Shown: piece after piece, positions 16,720 through 26,508 of the stretch
How the letters are laid out: each line of letters begins with the position of its first letter
Numbering within the stretch: the stretch's first letter is position 1
Source of the DNA: an uncultured Saprospiraceae bacterium
Lineage (GTDB): Bacteria; Bacteroidota; Bacteroidia; Chitinophagales; Saprospiraceae
Assembly: GCA_938001865.1 (NCBI GenBank)
Contig: CALLAW010000036.1
Location: forward strand, 41,621 to 105,620
DNA length: 64,000 nucleotides
Direction of reading: 5' to 3'
Position numbers and translations under genes: made by a program
The notes under the pieces: model-generated
Seen by the model: only the letters and a program-made list of their open reading frames with translations
What the model was told of the DNA's origin: nothing
Database searches by the model: none

Positions 16720-17472
16720 TTATGCATCAGTCCTTGTCCGTGAGATGGGAATCAACTCGATGTCCTCAGTAGAGATATTCTGCAATCTCAGATAGACTTG
16801 CATTGTTGCTTTGACGTCTTCTTCACAATAGACTCCAATCTTAGTCAAGTCTTCATCTTCATAGTAAGCAGCATGGACATCAGCACCTGACATGGCATCT
16901 TTGGGACTCTTAATCCCAAATGTATAACACAGACTATCAAGTGATGTATAGTTCTTATAATCACCAAACTTCCAATCTTGCAGTGTATCGATGAGATGCT
17001 CCCTCTCCCAAGGTTTGGCATATCGGATATCTAACAATGACGGTAGTTTGATACCATGGACTAGCATCCGTCGACTTAAGAATGGCACATCAAACTCTCT
17101 AATATTGTGACCACATAGGCCATGCTCTGCGATATTATAATAGTGTGATGCCAGTAGATCTGCAAAGTCTTGGAGCACCTTCACTTCGTCATGATCTACG
17201 AAGCTCTTCAGCCTTAGCTCATAGAGGGTATCTGACACTCGATGGATATAGCCAACAGAGATACAGACCACCTTAGCAAACTCTGCATAGATACCTGCAC
17301 GATTGGCATAGGAGAGTTGGGGATCATCATTAGCGTCATGATGGAAGAGTTTACTCGACTTCTTAGACCAGAGCATTTTGCCTTGAGCATCTAGATCTTC
17401 AAATGAAGGAAATTGACTGACTGTCTCTATATCAAAAAACAGCAAATTGGAAGCGATATCTAGCATTGGCAT
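16720..17472 (-). CDS. DnaQ-like 3'-5' exonuclease (PolB-like family)
   Basis: 250 residues, cytoplasmic. The DEDD-type exonuclease motifs are visible: NLLFFDIETVSQ (ExoI, Asp-Glu; residues about 8-19), GHNIREFDVPFLSRRM (ExoII) and GVYCEEDVKATMQVYLRL (ExoIII, Y/D arrangement). It resembles the 'predicted 3'-5' exonuclease related to the PolB exonuclease domain' widely present in Bacteroidota as a stand-alone protein. The substrate is likely single-stranded DNA ends or RNA; its physiological role is not established. It is divergent from the coiled-coil membrane protein gene at 17643. Confidence 0.85.
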   Translation of the reverse strand: MPMLDIASNLLFFDIETVSQFPSFEDLDAQGKMLWSKKSSKLFHHDANDDPQLSYANRAGIYAEFAKVVCISVGYIHRVSDTLYELRLKSFVDHDEVKVLQDFADLLASHYYNIAEHGLCGHNIREFDVPFLSRRMLVHGIKLPSLLDIRYAKPWEREHLIDTLQDWKFGDYKNYTSLDSLCYTFGIKSPKDAMSGADVHAAYYEDEDLTKIGVYCEEDVKATMQVYLRLQNISTEDIELIPISRTRTDA

Positions 17473-17642
17473 ACTCAGGGTAATTATGGATAGTACTCAC
17501 TAAGATTATCCGTATATCTCTCCAAATTGTCCCGTCAGTTAAGAGAGTTTCATGATATTATAGTCCAAAATACTAAAAAAGTATAACTTAGTAATCGGAA
17601 TAATTCAATGTTACACCCAAAAGAAACTCAACCCCGAAAATT

Positions 17643-18620
17643 ATGTCGAAATCAAATAACAGTAACCTGATTGCAATCTTAGGCGTAATCATATTTCTAT
17701 TGTTAGGGTTGGTCGGTTACCAATGGTACGACATCCAACAACTCAAGCAAGCAGTGACTACCACTAAGAGCACCTTGATAGAAAATGAAAAAATCCAAGT
17801 CGAACTCGAGCAAGATTACCAATCAGCACTTGACAACTTAGAAGAACTCAGAGGTACCAATACTGAACTCAATAGACTCATCGATGAGCAAAAAATAGAA
17901 CTCGCAGCTCAGAAGAAGAAAGTCTCAAGTCTCATCTGGACTAAAGGGGAACTCAAATCAGCAAGAGAAGAACTCGAAATATTTAGAACTCAAGCCGCAG
18001 GATATGCCAATCAGATAAGAGAACTCTCTGCAAAAAACAATCAACTCAATGCGACTAATAATCAACTCGCAGCTGATAAAACTCAACTCCAGACTGCCAT
18101 CACTGAGCAAACACAAACTATCTCTAATCTCTCTGATCAAAAAAGTCAACTCACAGAGATCAAAGCCAAAATGGAAGCAGAAAACAAATACCTCGCAGAA
18201 AAGGTAGGGATAGGTCAGATAATCAAAGTCAATACGATCAATGTCACTCCATACAAAACCCGAAGCAACAAGGATGCTAAAGTCACTACTCGAGCTAAAA
18301 ATGCTGACTACTTCACAGCTTGTATCACAACAGAGAAAAATGAAGTCGTAGATGCTGGTGAAGAAAAATTCTATGTGAGATTGATCTCACCTGGTGGAGA
18401 GACTATCTACGACGAGTCAAAAGGATCAGGAGAAATAATCAGCAAGACAGATGGGACCAATGTGAGATATACAACAGTGAAAAATACCACATACCAAAAT
18501 ACAAACTTAGAGGCTTGTATTGAATATAATCCTGACTATACTCTCCCCTCTGGCAACTATGCCGTCGAGGTCTACAACAAAGGTTACTTAGTTGGTCAAA
18601 GTGCTTTCTTACTCAAGTAA
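17643..18620 (+). CDS. Single-pass membrane protein with long coiled coil
   Basis: 325 residues. A transmembrane helix (about 9-25, LIAILGVIIFLLLGLVG) is followed by a long coiled coil (about 30-185) rich in E, Q, K, L and N with heptad-like repeats such as NQLNATNNQLAADKTQLQTAI. The C-terminal globular domain (about 195-325) is beta-rich (FYVRLISPGGETIYDESKG...YAVEVYNKGYLVGQSAFLL). Similar proteins occur across Bacteroidota and are often misnamed chromosome-partitioning proteins because of the coiled coil; no ATPase motif is present. It is probably a periplasmic or cell-envelope structural protein. It converges with the next gene with only 4 bases between stops. Confidence 0.72.
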   Translation: MSKSNNSNLIAILGVIIFLLLGLVGYQWYDIQQLKQAVTTTKSTLIENEKIQVELEQDYQSALDNLEELRGTNTELNRLIDEQKIELAAQKKKVSSLIWTKGELKSAREELEIFRTQAAGYANQIRELSAKNNQLNATNNQLAADKTQLQTAITEQTQTISNLSDQKSQLTEIKAKMEAENKYLAEKVGIGQIIKVNTINVTPYKTRSNKDAKVTTRAKNADYFTACITTEKNEVVDAGEEKFYVRLISPGGETIYDESKGSGEIISKTDGTNVRYTTVKNTTYQNTNLEACIEYNPDYTLPSGNYAVEVYNKGYLVGQSAFLLK

Positions 18621-18624
18621 TTGA

Positions 18625-19440
18625 CTACTCTTTAGTCAGCCAAGTCTGTGCTAGATTGAGTGTATAGAGCATACAGTTGTCCAGATTGCCTATAAGGAGC
18701 ACATTATCCTCCGCTACTCTATTTCCTGCATTATACTGAGCTGGTATCCACATAGGCATAGCGCATAATGCAGCGATACCCATCGAGTCAATGTCACTAT
18801 TGCCAGACGACCAACGGACTTGAGGATTGATCACATGACCTGATGTGTCAATCGTAAAAGTATAAGCTCCTAGATCATAGCCCTGCAGTAAGGTCTCCAA
18901 TGGCAAATCCACAAAGTAACCATCCAAGTAACTCTCTAAGGATTGATCAGAGTCAAATACTGCAGTAGTCTCTGGCTCAACGAAGCAATTGAAGTCAATA
19001 CTCTTCTTCTCATTTACCTTGAGTGTATTCTTGGGGAGGTAAGAGACTGTAACTCTGATCGGCACACCACTATCCGCTGTCAAGAGGTGAGATCTTTGCT
19101 CTTGTGTCAACGTATCATTGCTCCCGTGAGTCTCCTGGATAGTGCCATCATGACTCGTAGCAACCGACACAGTGAAGTACTCTGCTACCCACTCTTCTTC
19201 ATAGCGATCATTGAGATCTCTGAGGGTCTTTGCAGTCTCCAACTCAGCTCGACTTAACGTATACGCCGGATAGACTTTCTGAATACCGCAGTAGATTGTC
19301 GTATCAATATCCATTTGGCTTGAACTCTCTTGAGTACATGGAGTCAACAATAATTTAGCCTCAGCGAACCTTACATCTGACTGCACAAAAAGTAGCAAAG
19401 CAGTACTAATAAAACTCACCAAAGGGTATAGAGTATTCAT
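18625..19440 (-). CDS. Exported protein with TonB C-terminal-like domain
   Basis: 271 residues from ATG 19440 (MNTLYPLVSFISTALLLFVQS, signal or anchor); the frame begins 10 codons earlier at 19470. The C-terminal 75 residues, YTFTIDTSGHVINPQVRWSS...DSMGIAALCAMPMWIPAQYNAGNRV, follow the pattern of TonB_C domains (F-x-I-x-x-x-G-x-I then hD..A...hxxMP-x-W-x-P...G..V). Such domains in Bacteroidota occur on many non-TonB envelope proteins. No proline-rich linker is visible, so this is unlikely to be the energy-coupling TonB. The N-terminal 190 residues are unassigned. Confidence 0.65.
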   Translation of the reverse strand: MNTLYPLVSFISTALLLFVQSDVRFAEAKLLLTPCTQESSSQMDIDTTIYCGIQKVYPAYTLSRAELETAKTLRDLNDRYEEEWVAEYFTVSVATSHDGTIQETHGSNDTLTQEQRSHLLTADSGVPIRVTVSYLPKNTLKVNEKKSIDFNCFVEPETTAVFDSDQSLESYLDGYFVDLPLETLLQGYDLGAYTFTIDTSGHVINPQVRWSSGNSDIDSMGIAALCAMPMWIPAQYNAGNRVAEDNVLLIGNLDNCMLYTLNLAQTWLTKE

Positions 19441-19660
19441 AGAGAACAATTGGAATAGATTATGACTCATACTTATTCAAAGAATCTGACCAATGTAAGA
19501 TACAGAAATTTTCATTTCTATACCACCAAATTCTCCCTTGAGATGATCGTCGAGTAAAGTATATTGTATCTGTGTTTGGACAAGCCTATCTGCTTGATCT
19601 CCGCGAAGACTAAGCGAGTAAAGCTAATCATTTCATATTAAGTATTATTTTAATATGATA

Positions 19661-20968
19661 TTAGCTCTTTTCTTCATTTAATACAGAGAGATTGACCTTT
19701 CTATTCAACATCTCTTCTAACTTTTCTTTAAAGTCTTGTTGCATAGCTGGTTTCATATTCTTGATACGAGCATCACCGTGACTTGCATGTGGCAGGTTAT
19801 ATGCCTTGCTGTTGACACGCTTGCTTGGGATCACTCGACATGCTGCCCAAGTATCGTTGAGTCCATTGATATAGAGGAGATCATTACCTTCCTTATCGAG
19901 CCATTTCTCTACAGATCGAGCTAGGCTTGGGTCATATGTCGGGTTACTCTCTAACGGATAGAATGAAGCACTCGGATTCTTACCGACCTTATCTATATAT
20001 CTTGACCACCGGGATGTCTCAAACCCATAATACCCCATCTGTGTACTCGCTTGATAATAATGTGGCCCAAAGAACTCCATCGTCTTATCATCATAGAAGT
20101 CTAATCCTACTACAGTCAGTAAGTGATCAATAGCGGTATCAATATCCTTGTCTTGTGGGATATCATCACATGGTGTACCCCACTGCCAGATTGAGAATGG
20201 ATACTCTAATACTGCAAACTCATAAGCTGCCTCTATCCCTCCCAGATAATCATACTGATGTCCTTTACCTTTGGAAAACCACTTCAATCGATCGAGTACC
20301 TTATCCTTATTCTTAAACATGTACTTCTGATACTTAGTGATCTTCTTACGACACTCAACTGTACCTATCGTGTCAAGGAACTTATAGATACGCTTATCTT
20401 CTATGGATGAGCTGATAGGAGCAACATAAGCAATCGATACATCTGTATCATCTGGGTAGAAGTACTCATAGTAGATCGTCGTAGCACCTCCTTTGCTGAT
20501 ACCTGTGGCCACCCACTTATCAGTATAGTACTCTGCAAATATTGTCCTTATTCTATGGAGATCTGCGGTTGCTTGCTCAAGTGTAAGATACTTCCAATCC
20601 TTATCCTGAGGTGCAGACTTAGCAAAGAATCTATGCTCTACATTGAGAGAGTTAGCAGCAAGTATGTCGACGACTTCATTGTCTCGATCATTGACATTGT
20701 AGCCCTGTGTCTGGATCACTGTAGGACGATCCACACCTGCATGTGTGAGTATCACTCGTTGGGTAAATGTTGGACTTTGGTCATCAGTGTGGTCGATTGG
20801 TTGAGTTACTGAGACCGAGTACTTCTCTATCTCATCACTCCCGATCGACTTGTAAGATAAGTCAGGATGGCTTGATAGGAATACTTCTAGACTGCTTTGG
20901 CCTATTGCTGTACCCGATATCAGTGCAGCCATCATTATCGACAAAATGCTAATTCGAAATATAAACAT
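19661..20968 (-). CDS. Exported serine peptidase of the S37/S28 type
   Basis: 435 residues with a signal peptide (ISILSIMMAALISGTAIGQ). The domain is an alpha/beta-hydrolase-like serine peptidase: THAGVDRPTVIQTQGYNV, then NVEHRFFAKSAPQDKDWKYLTLEQATADLHRI, and the nucleophile elbow ATGISKGGATTIYYEYFYP (GxSxG). YINGLNDTW would carry the acid, and the LPHASHGDAR region the catalytic His. This pattern is that of the PS-10/S37 family, whose Streptomyces member is a tripeptidyl aminopeptidase, and of related S28 prolyl peptidases. It lies 19 bases after the PBP1A stop and may be in its transcript. Confidence 0.85.
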   Translation of the reverse strand: MFIFRISILSIMMAALISGTAIGQSSLEVFLSSHPDLSYKSIGSDEIEKYSVSVTQPIDHTDDQSPTFTQRVILTHAGVDRPTVIQTQGYNVNDRDNEVVDILAANSLNVEHRFFAKSAPQDKDWKYLTLEQATADLHRIRTIFAEYYTDKWVATGISKGGATTIYYEYFYPDDTDVSIAYVAPISSSIEDKRIYKFLDTIGTVECRKKITKYQKYMFKNKDKVLDRLKWFSKGKGHQYDYLGGIEAAYEFAVLEYPFSIWQWGTPCDDIPQDKDIDTAIDHLLTVVGLDFYDDKTMEFFGPHYYQASTQMGYYGFETSRWSRYIDKVGKNPSASFYPLESNPTYDPSLARSVEKWLDKEGNDLLYINGLNDTWAACRVIPSKRVNSKAYNLPHASHGDARIKNMKPAMQQDFKEKLEEMLNRKVNLSVLNEEKS

Positions 20969-20987
20969 ATTGTAATTTTATTTAATA

Positions 20988-23519
20988 TCAAAAATCTTCT
21001 TCAAACTCATCTTCTACCGGAATTACTTTTTGGAACTTCGGTCTATCTGAGTCAGGAGTAGCCGTCTCTGTGCTATCTGTTGCCGTAGTAGCACTCTCAG
21101 CACCAGTATCATAATCATCGCGATAAGTCGTATACTTGGAACAATCCATCTCGATGACATCACCATCAGGGATGGCGAACTGTGCTGTCTCATCATACTC
21201 AATAGATTCGTCAGCCTCTACTCGCTGCATGAAGTCTAAGAAGTATGGTCGAGCCATCACTCCACCCTGACCATCGTCTAGAGTCTCAAACTTGATCCAT
21301 TGGTCTTCGCCACCTACCCAAGTCCCTGTGACTAACTCAGGTGTGATCCCCATGAACCATCCATCCACATAGTCATTGGTCGTACCAGTCTTACCACCAA
21401 ACTCAGTCTCCAGCCATGACTGTCTAGAGCTTGCTGCATACTTTAGCATCTCTACCATCACATAATTGTACTTCTCATGCATCACCCTTTTCTTATCTGG
21501 AGTAGCTTGATAGATTACCTTACCATTTTTGTCCACTATTTTCTTGACGAATACTGGTTTCTGGTAGATGCCATTATTGGCAAATGTTGTGTATGCTCCA
21601 GTCATCTCTAGTACGTTGAGGTTAGTTGCTCCTAGGCAAATGGAAGGTGCTGAAGGTATCTTATCTTTCTGAATCCCCATCTCGGATGCAAGATTCCTCA
21701 CTAACTCTGGAGAGCCGAGTTGCATCATTAGCCATACTGAGACAGAGTTAGTCGATGTCTTAAGACCATCCATGAGGGTCATCTTATTGCCGCTAAACTT
21801 CCCTCTAGCGTTGGATGGTGACCACGACTCTAGGAGACCAAAATTGGGATCTCTTGCAGGTATCGTATATTGAATATCATCTACTCTGAGACAAGGTGAG
21901 ATGGCCTGCTGCGAGATTGCCGTAGAGTAGACGAATGGCTTGAAGGTACTACCTACTTGTCTATCTGCTAATACGTGATCATACTTAAAGTACTTATTAC
22001 TGATCCCTCCTACCCAAGTCTTGACCTCACCATTCCTAGGATCTATAGAGACACTCCCGAGTTGCATATGCATCCTGTGATATCTGATACTATCCATAGG
22101 AGTCATCGATACTGTTCGTTCGCCTCCTGTCTTATAGTCATAGACTACCATATTTCTAGTCTGGCTAAATGCCTTATCTACGTTTTGGTGGAGTCTTGCC
22201 CATTGTGTCTTTACAGTTGTCCACACCTTATCTTTGAGCACCGACTCATAAGCAACTTTTTGTTTTTTATTGATATATCCATCTTTGAGGAGAGAGGCAA
22301 GATATTTTGGATCCTTGTCTGCCTTACGCATCCGCAAGATATCTGAGTCCCACATCCGAGCATCTGGATACTTACTGAGGACTTCTTGACTTGCTTTATT
22401 GAGATATTTTTGTTTGAGATTAGCGAACCTTTCAGATTCTCTTACCAATCTATCCAGTGCATCTTTTCTGATTTGCTTGATTGGCGCCTCTGCATTGTAT
22501 GTCCACGGATCTTTACCCTTCCACCACTTGAAGTATCGATCTTGAAGCTTAGCCATATGTGCAGTGACTGCTGCTTCGGCATGAGTCTGCATATTCATAT
22601 CTATCGTGGTATAGATAGTCAGACCATCTTCATAGATATTGTATTTGGTGCCATCAGGTTTTTTGTATCTGGGATCTTCGAGCAGTTTCTTGAGATAGGT
22701 GGTAAGAGTTGCTCTGAAGTATGGAGCTTTCCCATCATAGTGAATTGTCCGTTGAAATTTAGAGGCATCGATGGGTTTCACCTTGAGTCTATTGAACTCT
22801 TCCATCGTCAACTTATCGTTTTTGACCATTTGATAGAGGACTACATTTCGTCTTTTCTGAGCATTCTCAGGAAATTTTTTGGGATTGTACAGACTCGGAT
22901 TTTTCAACATTCCTACGAGCACGGCAGCTTCTTCGACACTCAGTTCACTCTGTTTCTTTTGGAAGTAAGTTGTTGCTGCTGGGGAGACACCGTAGCTGTT
23001 ATATAAGAAGTCAAACTTATTGAGATACATAGCTATGATCTCTTCTTTGGTATATCTCTTTTCAAATTCAATAGCGATGACCCACTCTTTGAGTTTTTGC
23101 CATATCCGCTTGACGATATTAGATGATCGTTCGGTAAAGAAGAGCTTAGCTAACTGCTGAGTAATAGTACTAGCCCCACCATTTTTGCCCATATAGACTA
23201 GGGCTCTTGTAAGACTCTTAATATCGATCCCGCTGTGGCGAAAAAACCTCTCATCTTCAGTCGACACTAATGCATTGATGATGTGTGGGTTAAGGGTCTC
23301 ATATCTGACATTCTCTCTATTGAACTTAAAGTATCGACCTAGCTCTTCCATATCAGCACTATAGATTAGTGTTGATAATTCATAAGATGGATTTTCGAGC
23401 TCTTCAGTATTTGGCATCTTGGTAGATGATATAAAGATCAATATCAATACAGCCATGATGACCCCAATGATGAAAGAAATCCACAAGAATTTAGAGAGCT
23501 TATTAAGAATACTGTCCAC
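20988..23519 (-). CDS. mrcA: Penicillin-binding protein 1A (bifunctional peptidoglycan synthase)
   Basis: 843 residues, class A PBP. A short cytoplasmic tail and one transmembrane helix (about 12-31) precede the GT51 transglycosylase domain (about 60-245), with catalytic Glu88 in STEDERFF, then GGASTITQQLAK and KRYTKEEIIAMYLNK. The transpeptidase domain (about 470-780) has SxxK as Ser524-Thr-Phe-Lys527, SxN as Ser589-Thr-Asn591 and KTG at 710-712. All key residues are present. The C-terminal tail is acidic and low-complexity (GAESATTATDSTETATPDSD). It polymerises and cross-links peptidoglycan at the outer face of the inner membrane. Confidence 0.95.
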   Translation of the reverse strand: MDSILNKLSKFLWISFIIGVIMAVLILIFISSTKMPNTEELENPSYELSTLIYSADMEELGRYFKFNRENVRYETLNPHIINALVSTEDERFFRHSGIDIKSLTRALVYMGKNGGASTITQQLAKLFFTERSSNIVKRIWQKLKEWVIAIEFEKRYTKEEIIAMYLNKFDFLYNSYGVSPAATTYFQKKQSELSVEEAAVLVGMLKNPSLYNPKKFPENAQKRRNVVLYQMVKNDKLTMEEFNRLKVKPIDASKFQRTIHYDGKAPYFRATLTTYLKKLLEDPRYKKPDGTKYNIYEDGLTIYTTIDMNMQTHAEAAVTAHMAKLQDRYFKWWKGKDPWTYNAEAPIKQIRKDALDRLVRESERFANLKQKYLNKASQEVLSKYPDARMWDSDILRMRKADKDPKYLASLLKDGYINKKQKVAYESVLKDKVWTTVKTQWARLHQNVDKAFSQTRNMVVYDYKTGGERTVSMTPMDSIRYHRMHMQLGSVSIDPRNGEVKTWVGGISNKYFKYDHVLADRQVGSTFKPFVYSTAISQQAISPCLRVDDIQYTIPARDPNFGLLESWSPSNARGKFSGNKMTLMDGLKTSTNSVSVWLMMQLGSPELVRNLASEMGIQKDKIPSAPSICLGATNLNVLEMTGAYTTFANNGIYQKPVFVKKIVDKNGKVIYQATPDKKRVMHEKYNYVMVEMLKYAASSRQSWLETEFGGKTGTTNDYVDGWFMGITPELVTGTWVGGEDQWIKFETLDDGQGGVMARPYFLDFMQRVEADESIEYDETAQFAIPDGDVIEMDCSKYTTYRDDYDTGAESATTATDSTETATPDSDRPKFQKVIPVEDEFEEDF

Positions 23520-23796
23520 AGGAGTGTCTATTAATTCAGAAATATGTTCAAAAATACTAATATATTGTTGATTCCATTTGCAGATTATCTAGAATTAACC
23601 CACAGGACTTCACAGCATAGGATGCCGATGATACAATGTACAAGATATTTACTCCAAAGGTATGACACTGTATGAGATACTCTATAGGTAAATGAGAATT
23701 CGTAAATCGAGCAAATTTACGCAGAGATACAATCAAAATTGACTACTCCAAATCAATGAAGTAGCCATTCAAGTTTATTGATCAGAGCTAACTTGG

Positions 23797-24456
23797 TTAA
23801 CTTCTTACTTTACTCACTAAGGCGAGGGTATCTTTAACTTTAGTGGTAAGCTCGGCATATGCCTTGTTAGCGATAATTTCTTTAGAGATCAGTTTAGATC
23901 CCATCCCTACGCAGATTGCCCCTGCATCAAACCACCCAGTGAGGTTTTCTTGCGTAGGAGCTACTCCTCCTGTGGGCATGATCTTAGTCCAGGGTTGTGG
24001 CGCTAGAGCTCCTTTGATAAATCCAGGTCCGTAGACACTCCCAGGAAATAGTTTCACTACTTCGCAGCCCATCTCCTCTGCTGTCTGTATCTCTGTCAAT
24101 GAACCGATCCCTGGAGCATAGAGCACCTTACGTCTATTGCATACTCTTGCGATATCTTCTTTGTATGCAGGAGTGACGATGAAGTCAGCTCCACACATCA
24201 TATAATACGATGCTGCAGCGGCATCAGTAATCGATCCGATCCCAAGTGCCATCCCAGGACACTCAGCCTTGATATATCTGCTCAAAGAGGCAAATACTTC
24301 GTGAGCAAATGCTCCTCGATGTGTAAATTCTAGAAGACGTCCGCCTCCATCGTATACGGCTTTGACGATCTGCTTACAGAGATCGATGTCAGGATTGAAA
24401 AAGAGCGGAACCATCCCTTGCTTTTCCATTAATAATACTACTTGGATTCGATCCAT
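23797..24456 (-). CDS. eda: 2-dehydro-3-deoxy-phosphogluconate (KDPG/KHG) aldolase
   Basis: 219 residues. It cleaves KDPG to pyruvate and glyceraldehyde-3-phosphate, the final step of alginate-derived DEH/KDG breakdown here. Class I aldolase motifs: Glu43 in LLEFTHRG, GIGSITDAAAAS, FIVTPAY, and the Schiff-base Lys135 in VVKLFPGS, followed by IMPTGGVAPTQENL (phosphate site). It is the last gene of the alginate locus, 174 bases after kdgK, with an inverted repeat in the gap and no recognisable promoter of its own. It is therefore probably transcribed by read-through from the upstream catabolic genes. Confidence 0.94.
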   Translation of the reverse strand: MDRIQVVLLMEKQGMVPLFFNPDIDLCKQIVKAVYDGGGRLLEFTHRGAFAHEVFASLSRYIKAECPGMALGIGSITDAAAASYYMMCGADFIVTPAYKEDIARVCNRRKVLYAPGIGSLTEIQTAEEMGCEVVKLFPGSVYGPGFIKGALAPQPWTKIMPTGGVAPTQENLTGWFDAGAICVGMGSKLISKEIIANKAYAELTTKVKDTLALVSKVRS

Positions 24457-24501
24457 ACCTACGCTTATTTTATGAGTTGTGTTGCATCAGTAGATGAGAG
24501 T

Positions 24502-24537
24502 CAATTCCTAACAGCCTATAATGGTTATAAGGAATTG
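24502..24537. repeat. Inverted repeat between kdgK and eda
   Basis: CAATTCCT (24502-24509) and AGGAATTG (24530-24537) are exact complements, with a second inner pairing AAC (24510-24512) and GTT (24524-24526). There is no T-run on the minus (coding) side, so it is unlikely to be a strong terminator. It may tune eda expression by processing or act as a protein site. Confidence 0.45.
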
Positions 24538-24630
24538 TCACCTCTCTCCAATGTTATGATTTGATCAATATATTTTTGCTTTACCTTTTAGCTATAGCGG
24601 CAGAAAAGTCTGAGCATCTCAGTCTGACAA

Positions 24631-25662
24631 CTATCTTGATACTCTACCACTTGCGTCACCATTCATGAGTTTTTCGACCTCTTCGACAGTGACTAGATTA
24701 GCATCTCCCTTGATCGTATGTTTGAGACAAGAAGCAGCGACTGCGAAGTTGAGTGCATCTTGATCATTTTGATAAGTGAGCAGTCCATAGACGAGACCTC
24801 CCATAAAACTATCACCGCCACCGACTCTATCTACGATATCTGTGATCTGATACGTAGGAGCCTTGTAGAGCTTCTTACCATCCCAGAGCACTCCCGACCA
24901 ACTATTGTGTGATGCGGAGATAGAGCCTCTCAGTGTAGTGATGACTTTCTTAGCTCTAGGGAACATGGTCATGAGCTGTGTAAGGACTGATAGATATGAG
25001 TCAGCATCGACAGTACCATCAGTGACATCTGCTCCATCTGGGTGCAGGCCAAAGTGCTTCTCAGCGTCTTCTTCATTCCCTAAGATGATATCACATCCCT
25101 CCACCAAGGCAGGCATGACATCCATAGGTGACTTACCATACTTCCACAGTTTCTTTCTATAATTGAGATCGGTAGAGACAGTTACTCCGAGCCTATTCGC
25201 AGCTTTGATCGCTTCGAGACAGGCATCAGCGGCGCCTTGAGAGAGTGCAGGTGTGATCCCTGTCCAGTGGAACCAGTCTGCATCTTTAAATATCTCATCC
25301 CAATCAAACATCCCCGCCTGTACTGTAGCCATCCCAGAGTGAGCTCTGTCATAGACTACTTTACTCCCCCTACTTACTGCACCAGTCTCAAGGAAGTAGA
25401 TGCCTAATCTCTCTCCGCCTCTCAGTACCTTACTGGTATCTACATTACGCTTACGGAGCTCCATGATAGCACACTCTCCGATATCATTGGGAGGTATGCG
25501 GGAGACGAAGGCACTCTCCATCCCATAGTTAGCGAGGGTCACTGCGACGTTGCTCTCACCACCACCATACACTACATCAAAGTTATAAGTCTGCGAAAAT
25601 CTCTTAAATCCTGGAGGACTAAGCCTTAGCATAATCTCTCCAAATGTTACGATTTTTTTCAT
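24631..25662 (-). CDS. kdgK: 2-keto-3-deoxygluconate kinase
   Basis: 343 residues, PfkB/ribokinase family. It phosphorylates KDG to KDPG with ATP. Seen: the N-terminal substrate region TFGEIMLRLSPPGFKRF, the first PfkB-type signature YGGGESNVAVTLANYG, and the second signature DRVGGGDSFMGG with catalytic Asp284. The substrate is assigned from the family resemblance and from its place between the DEH reductase and KDPG aldolase genes. It starts 35 bases after the SDR gene stop. Confidence 0.93.
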   Translation of the reverse strand: MKKIVTFGEIMLRLSPPGFKRFSQTYNFDVVYGGGESNVAVTLANYGMESAFVSRIPPNDIGECAIMELRKRNVDTSKVLRGGERLGIYFLETGAVSRGSKVVYDRAHSGMATVQAGMFDWDEIFKDADWFHWTGITPALSQGAADACLEAIKAANRLGVTVSTDLNYRKKLWKYGKSPMDVMPALVEGCDIILGNEEDAEKHFGLHPDGADVTDGTVDADSYLSVLTQLMTMFPRAKKVITTLRGSISASHNSWSGVLWDGKKLYKAPTYQITDIVDRVGGGDSFMGGLVYGLLTYQNDQDALNFAVAASCLKHTIKGDANLVTVEEVEKLMNGDASGRVSR

Positions 25663-25697
25663 GTCAATGAGTTACAGTTTTTTTACAGAGTTGTTTT

Positions 25698-26456
25698 TTA
25701 AATTCCAAGAGCTTGACCTCCACCTATCTGAATCGTCTCAGCAGTGATAAATCCAGCATCAGCACTTGCTAAGAAAGCTACGACAGCAGCGACATCTTCT
25801 GGCTGACCCAATCTTCCTAGCATAATATTCTTAGCCCATGATTGGAATACTTCTGGCTTTGTTGACTTGATCTGCTTGTGAAAATCTGTATCTATCGTAC
25901 CTGGTGAGACAGCGTTGACTCTGATCCCATATTCGGCGAGATCTTTAGCTAGAGCTCTTGTGATTGCATGGACTCCTGCTTTGGAAGTGCCATAGATACC
26001 TGCACCTGGACCACCTGCATTCCATCCTGCATTGGATGTGAAATTAATGATATTCGGGTCTGTACCTTTTTTAAGATATGGGATTGCAGCTCTTGATACA
26101 AAGAATACAGAATCAAGATTAAGAGCCATGACATTTCTATAAAAGTCTGTCGTCATCACTTCAAATCTCGATCTTCCTCCGAGTCCACCGGCGTTGTTAA
26201 CTACAACGTCTAAGCCATGCTTATCTCCGATCGCTTTTACATTCTCGTTGACAAGGTCTTCATTCGTCACATCAAAGGCATAGAACTCAGCAGTCACCCC
26301 AGCATCAGTTAATTCTTTGAGTCTCGCTTCTCCAGCTTCTTTGTTTAACCCATTGATGATGACTTTAGCTCCATGTGCTCCCATCTGCTTAGCTACTTCA
26401 AATCCTATACCACCTGTGGCACCAGTGATTAGCGCTGTTTTTCCTTGTAATTTCAT
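25698..26456 (-). CDS. Short-chain dehydrogenase, probable DEH reductase
   Basis: 252 residues, classical SDR. Cofactor motif TGATGGIG (11-18), NNAG (87-90), catalytic Ser141, Tyr155 and Lys159 (YGTSKAG). In alginate loci an SDR of this kind reduces 4-deoxy-L-erythro-5-hexoseulose uronate (DEH) to KDG with NAD(P)H (family knowledge), and its position between the uronate transporter and kdgK supports that role. The FabG-like sequence alone would not decide between DEH reductase, KduD-like or another oxidoreductase. Confidence 0.88.
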   Translation of the reverse strand: MKLQGKTALITGATGGIGFEVAKQMGAHGAKVIINGLNKEAGEARLKELTDAGVTAEFYAFDVTNEDLVNENVKAIGDKHGLDVVVNNAGGLGGRSRFEVMTTDFYRNVMALNLDSVFFVSRAAIPYLKKGTDPNIINFTSNAGWNAGGPGAGIYGTSKAGVHAITRALAKDLAEYGIRVNAVSPGTIDTDFHKQIKSTKPEVFQSWAKNIMLGRLGQPEDVAAVVAFLASADAGFITAETIQIGGGQALGI

Positions 26457-26508
26457 TTTTATGATTTTAGTTTTCTGTAATGTTGTGTTTTATATTTAAT
26501 TGCAATCT

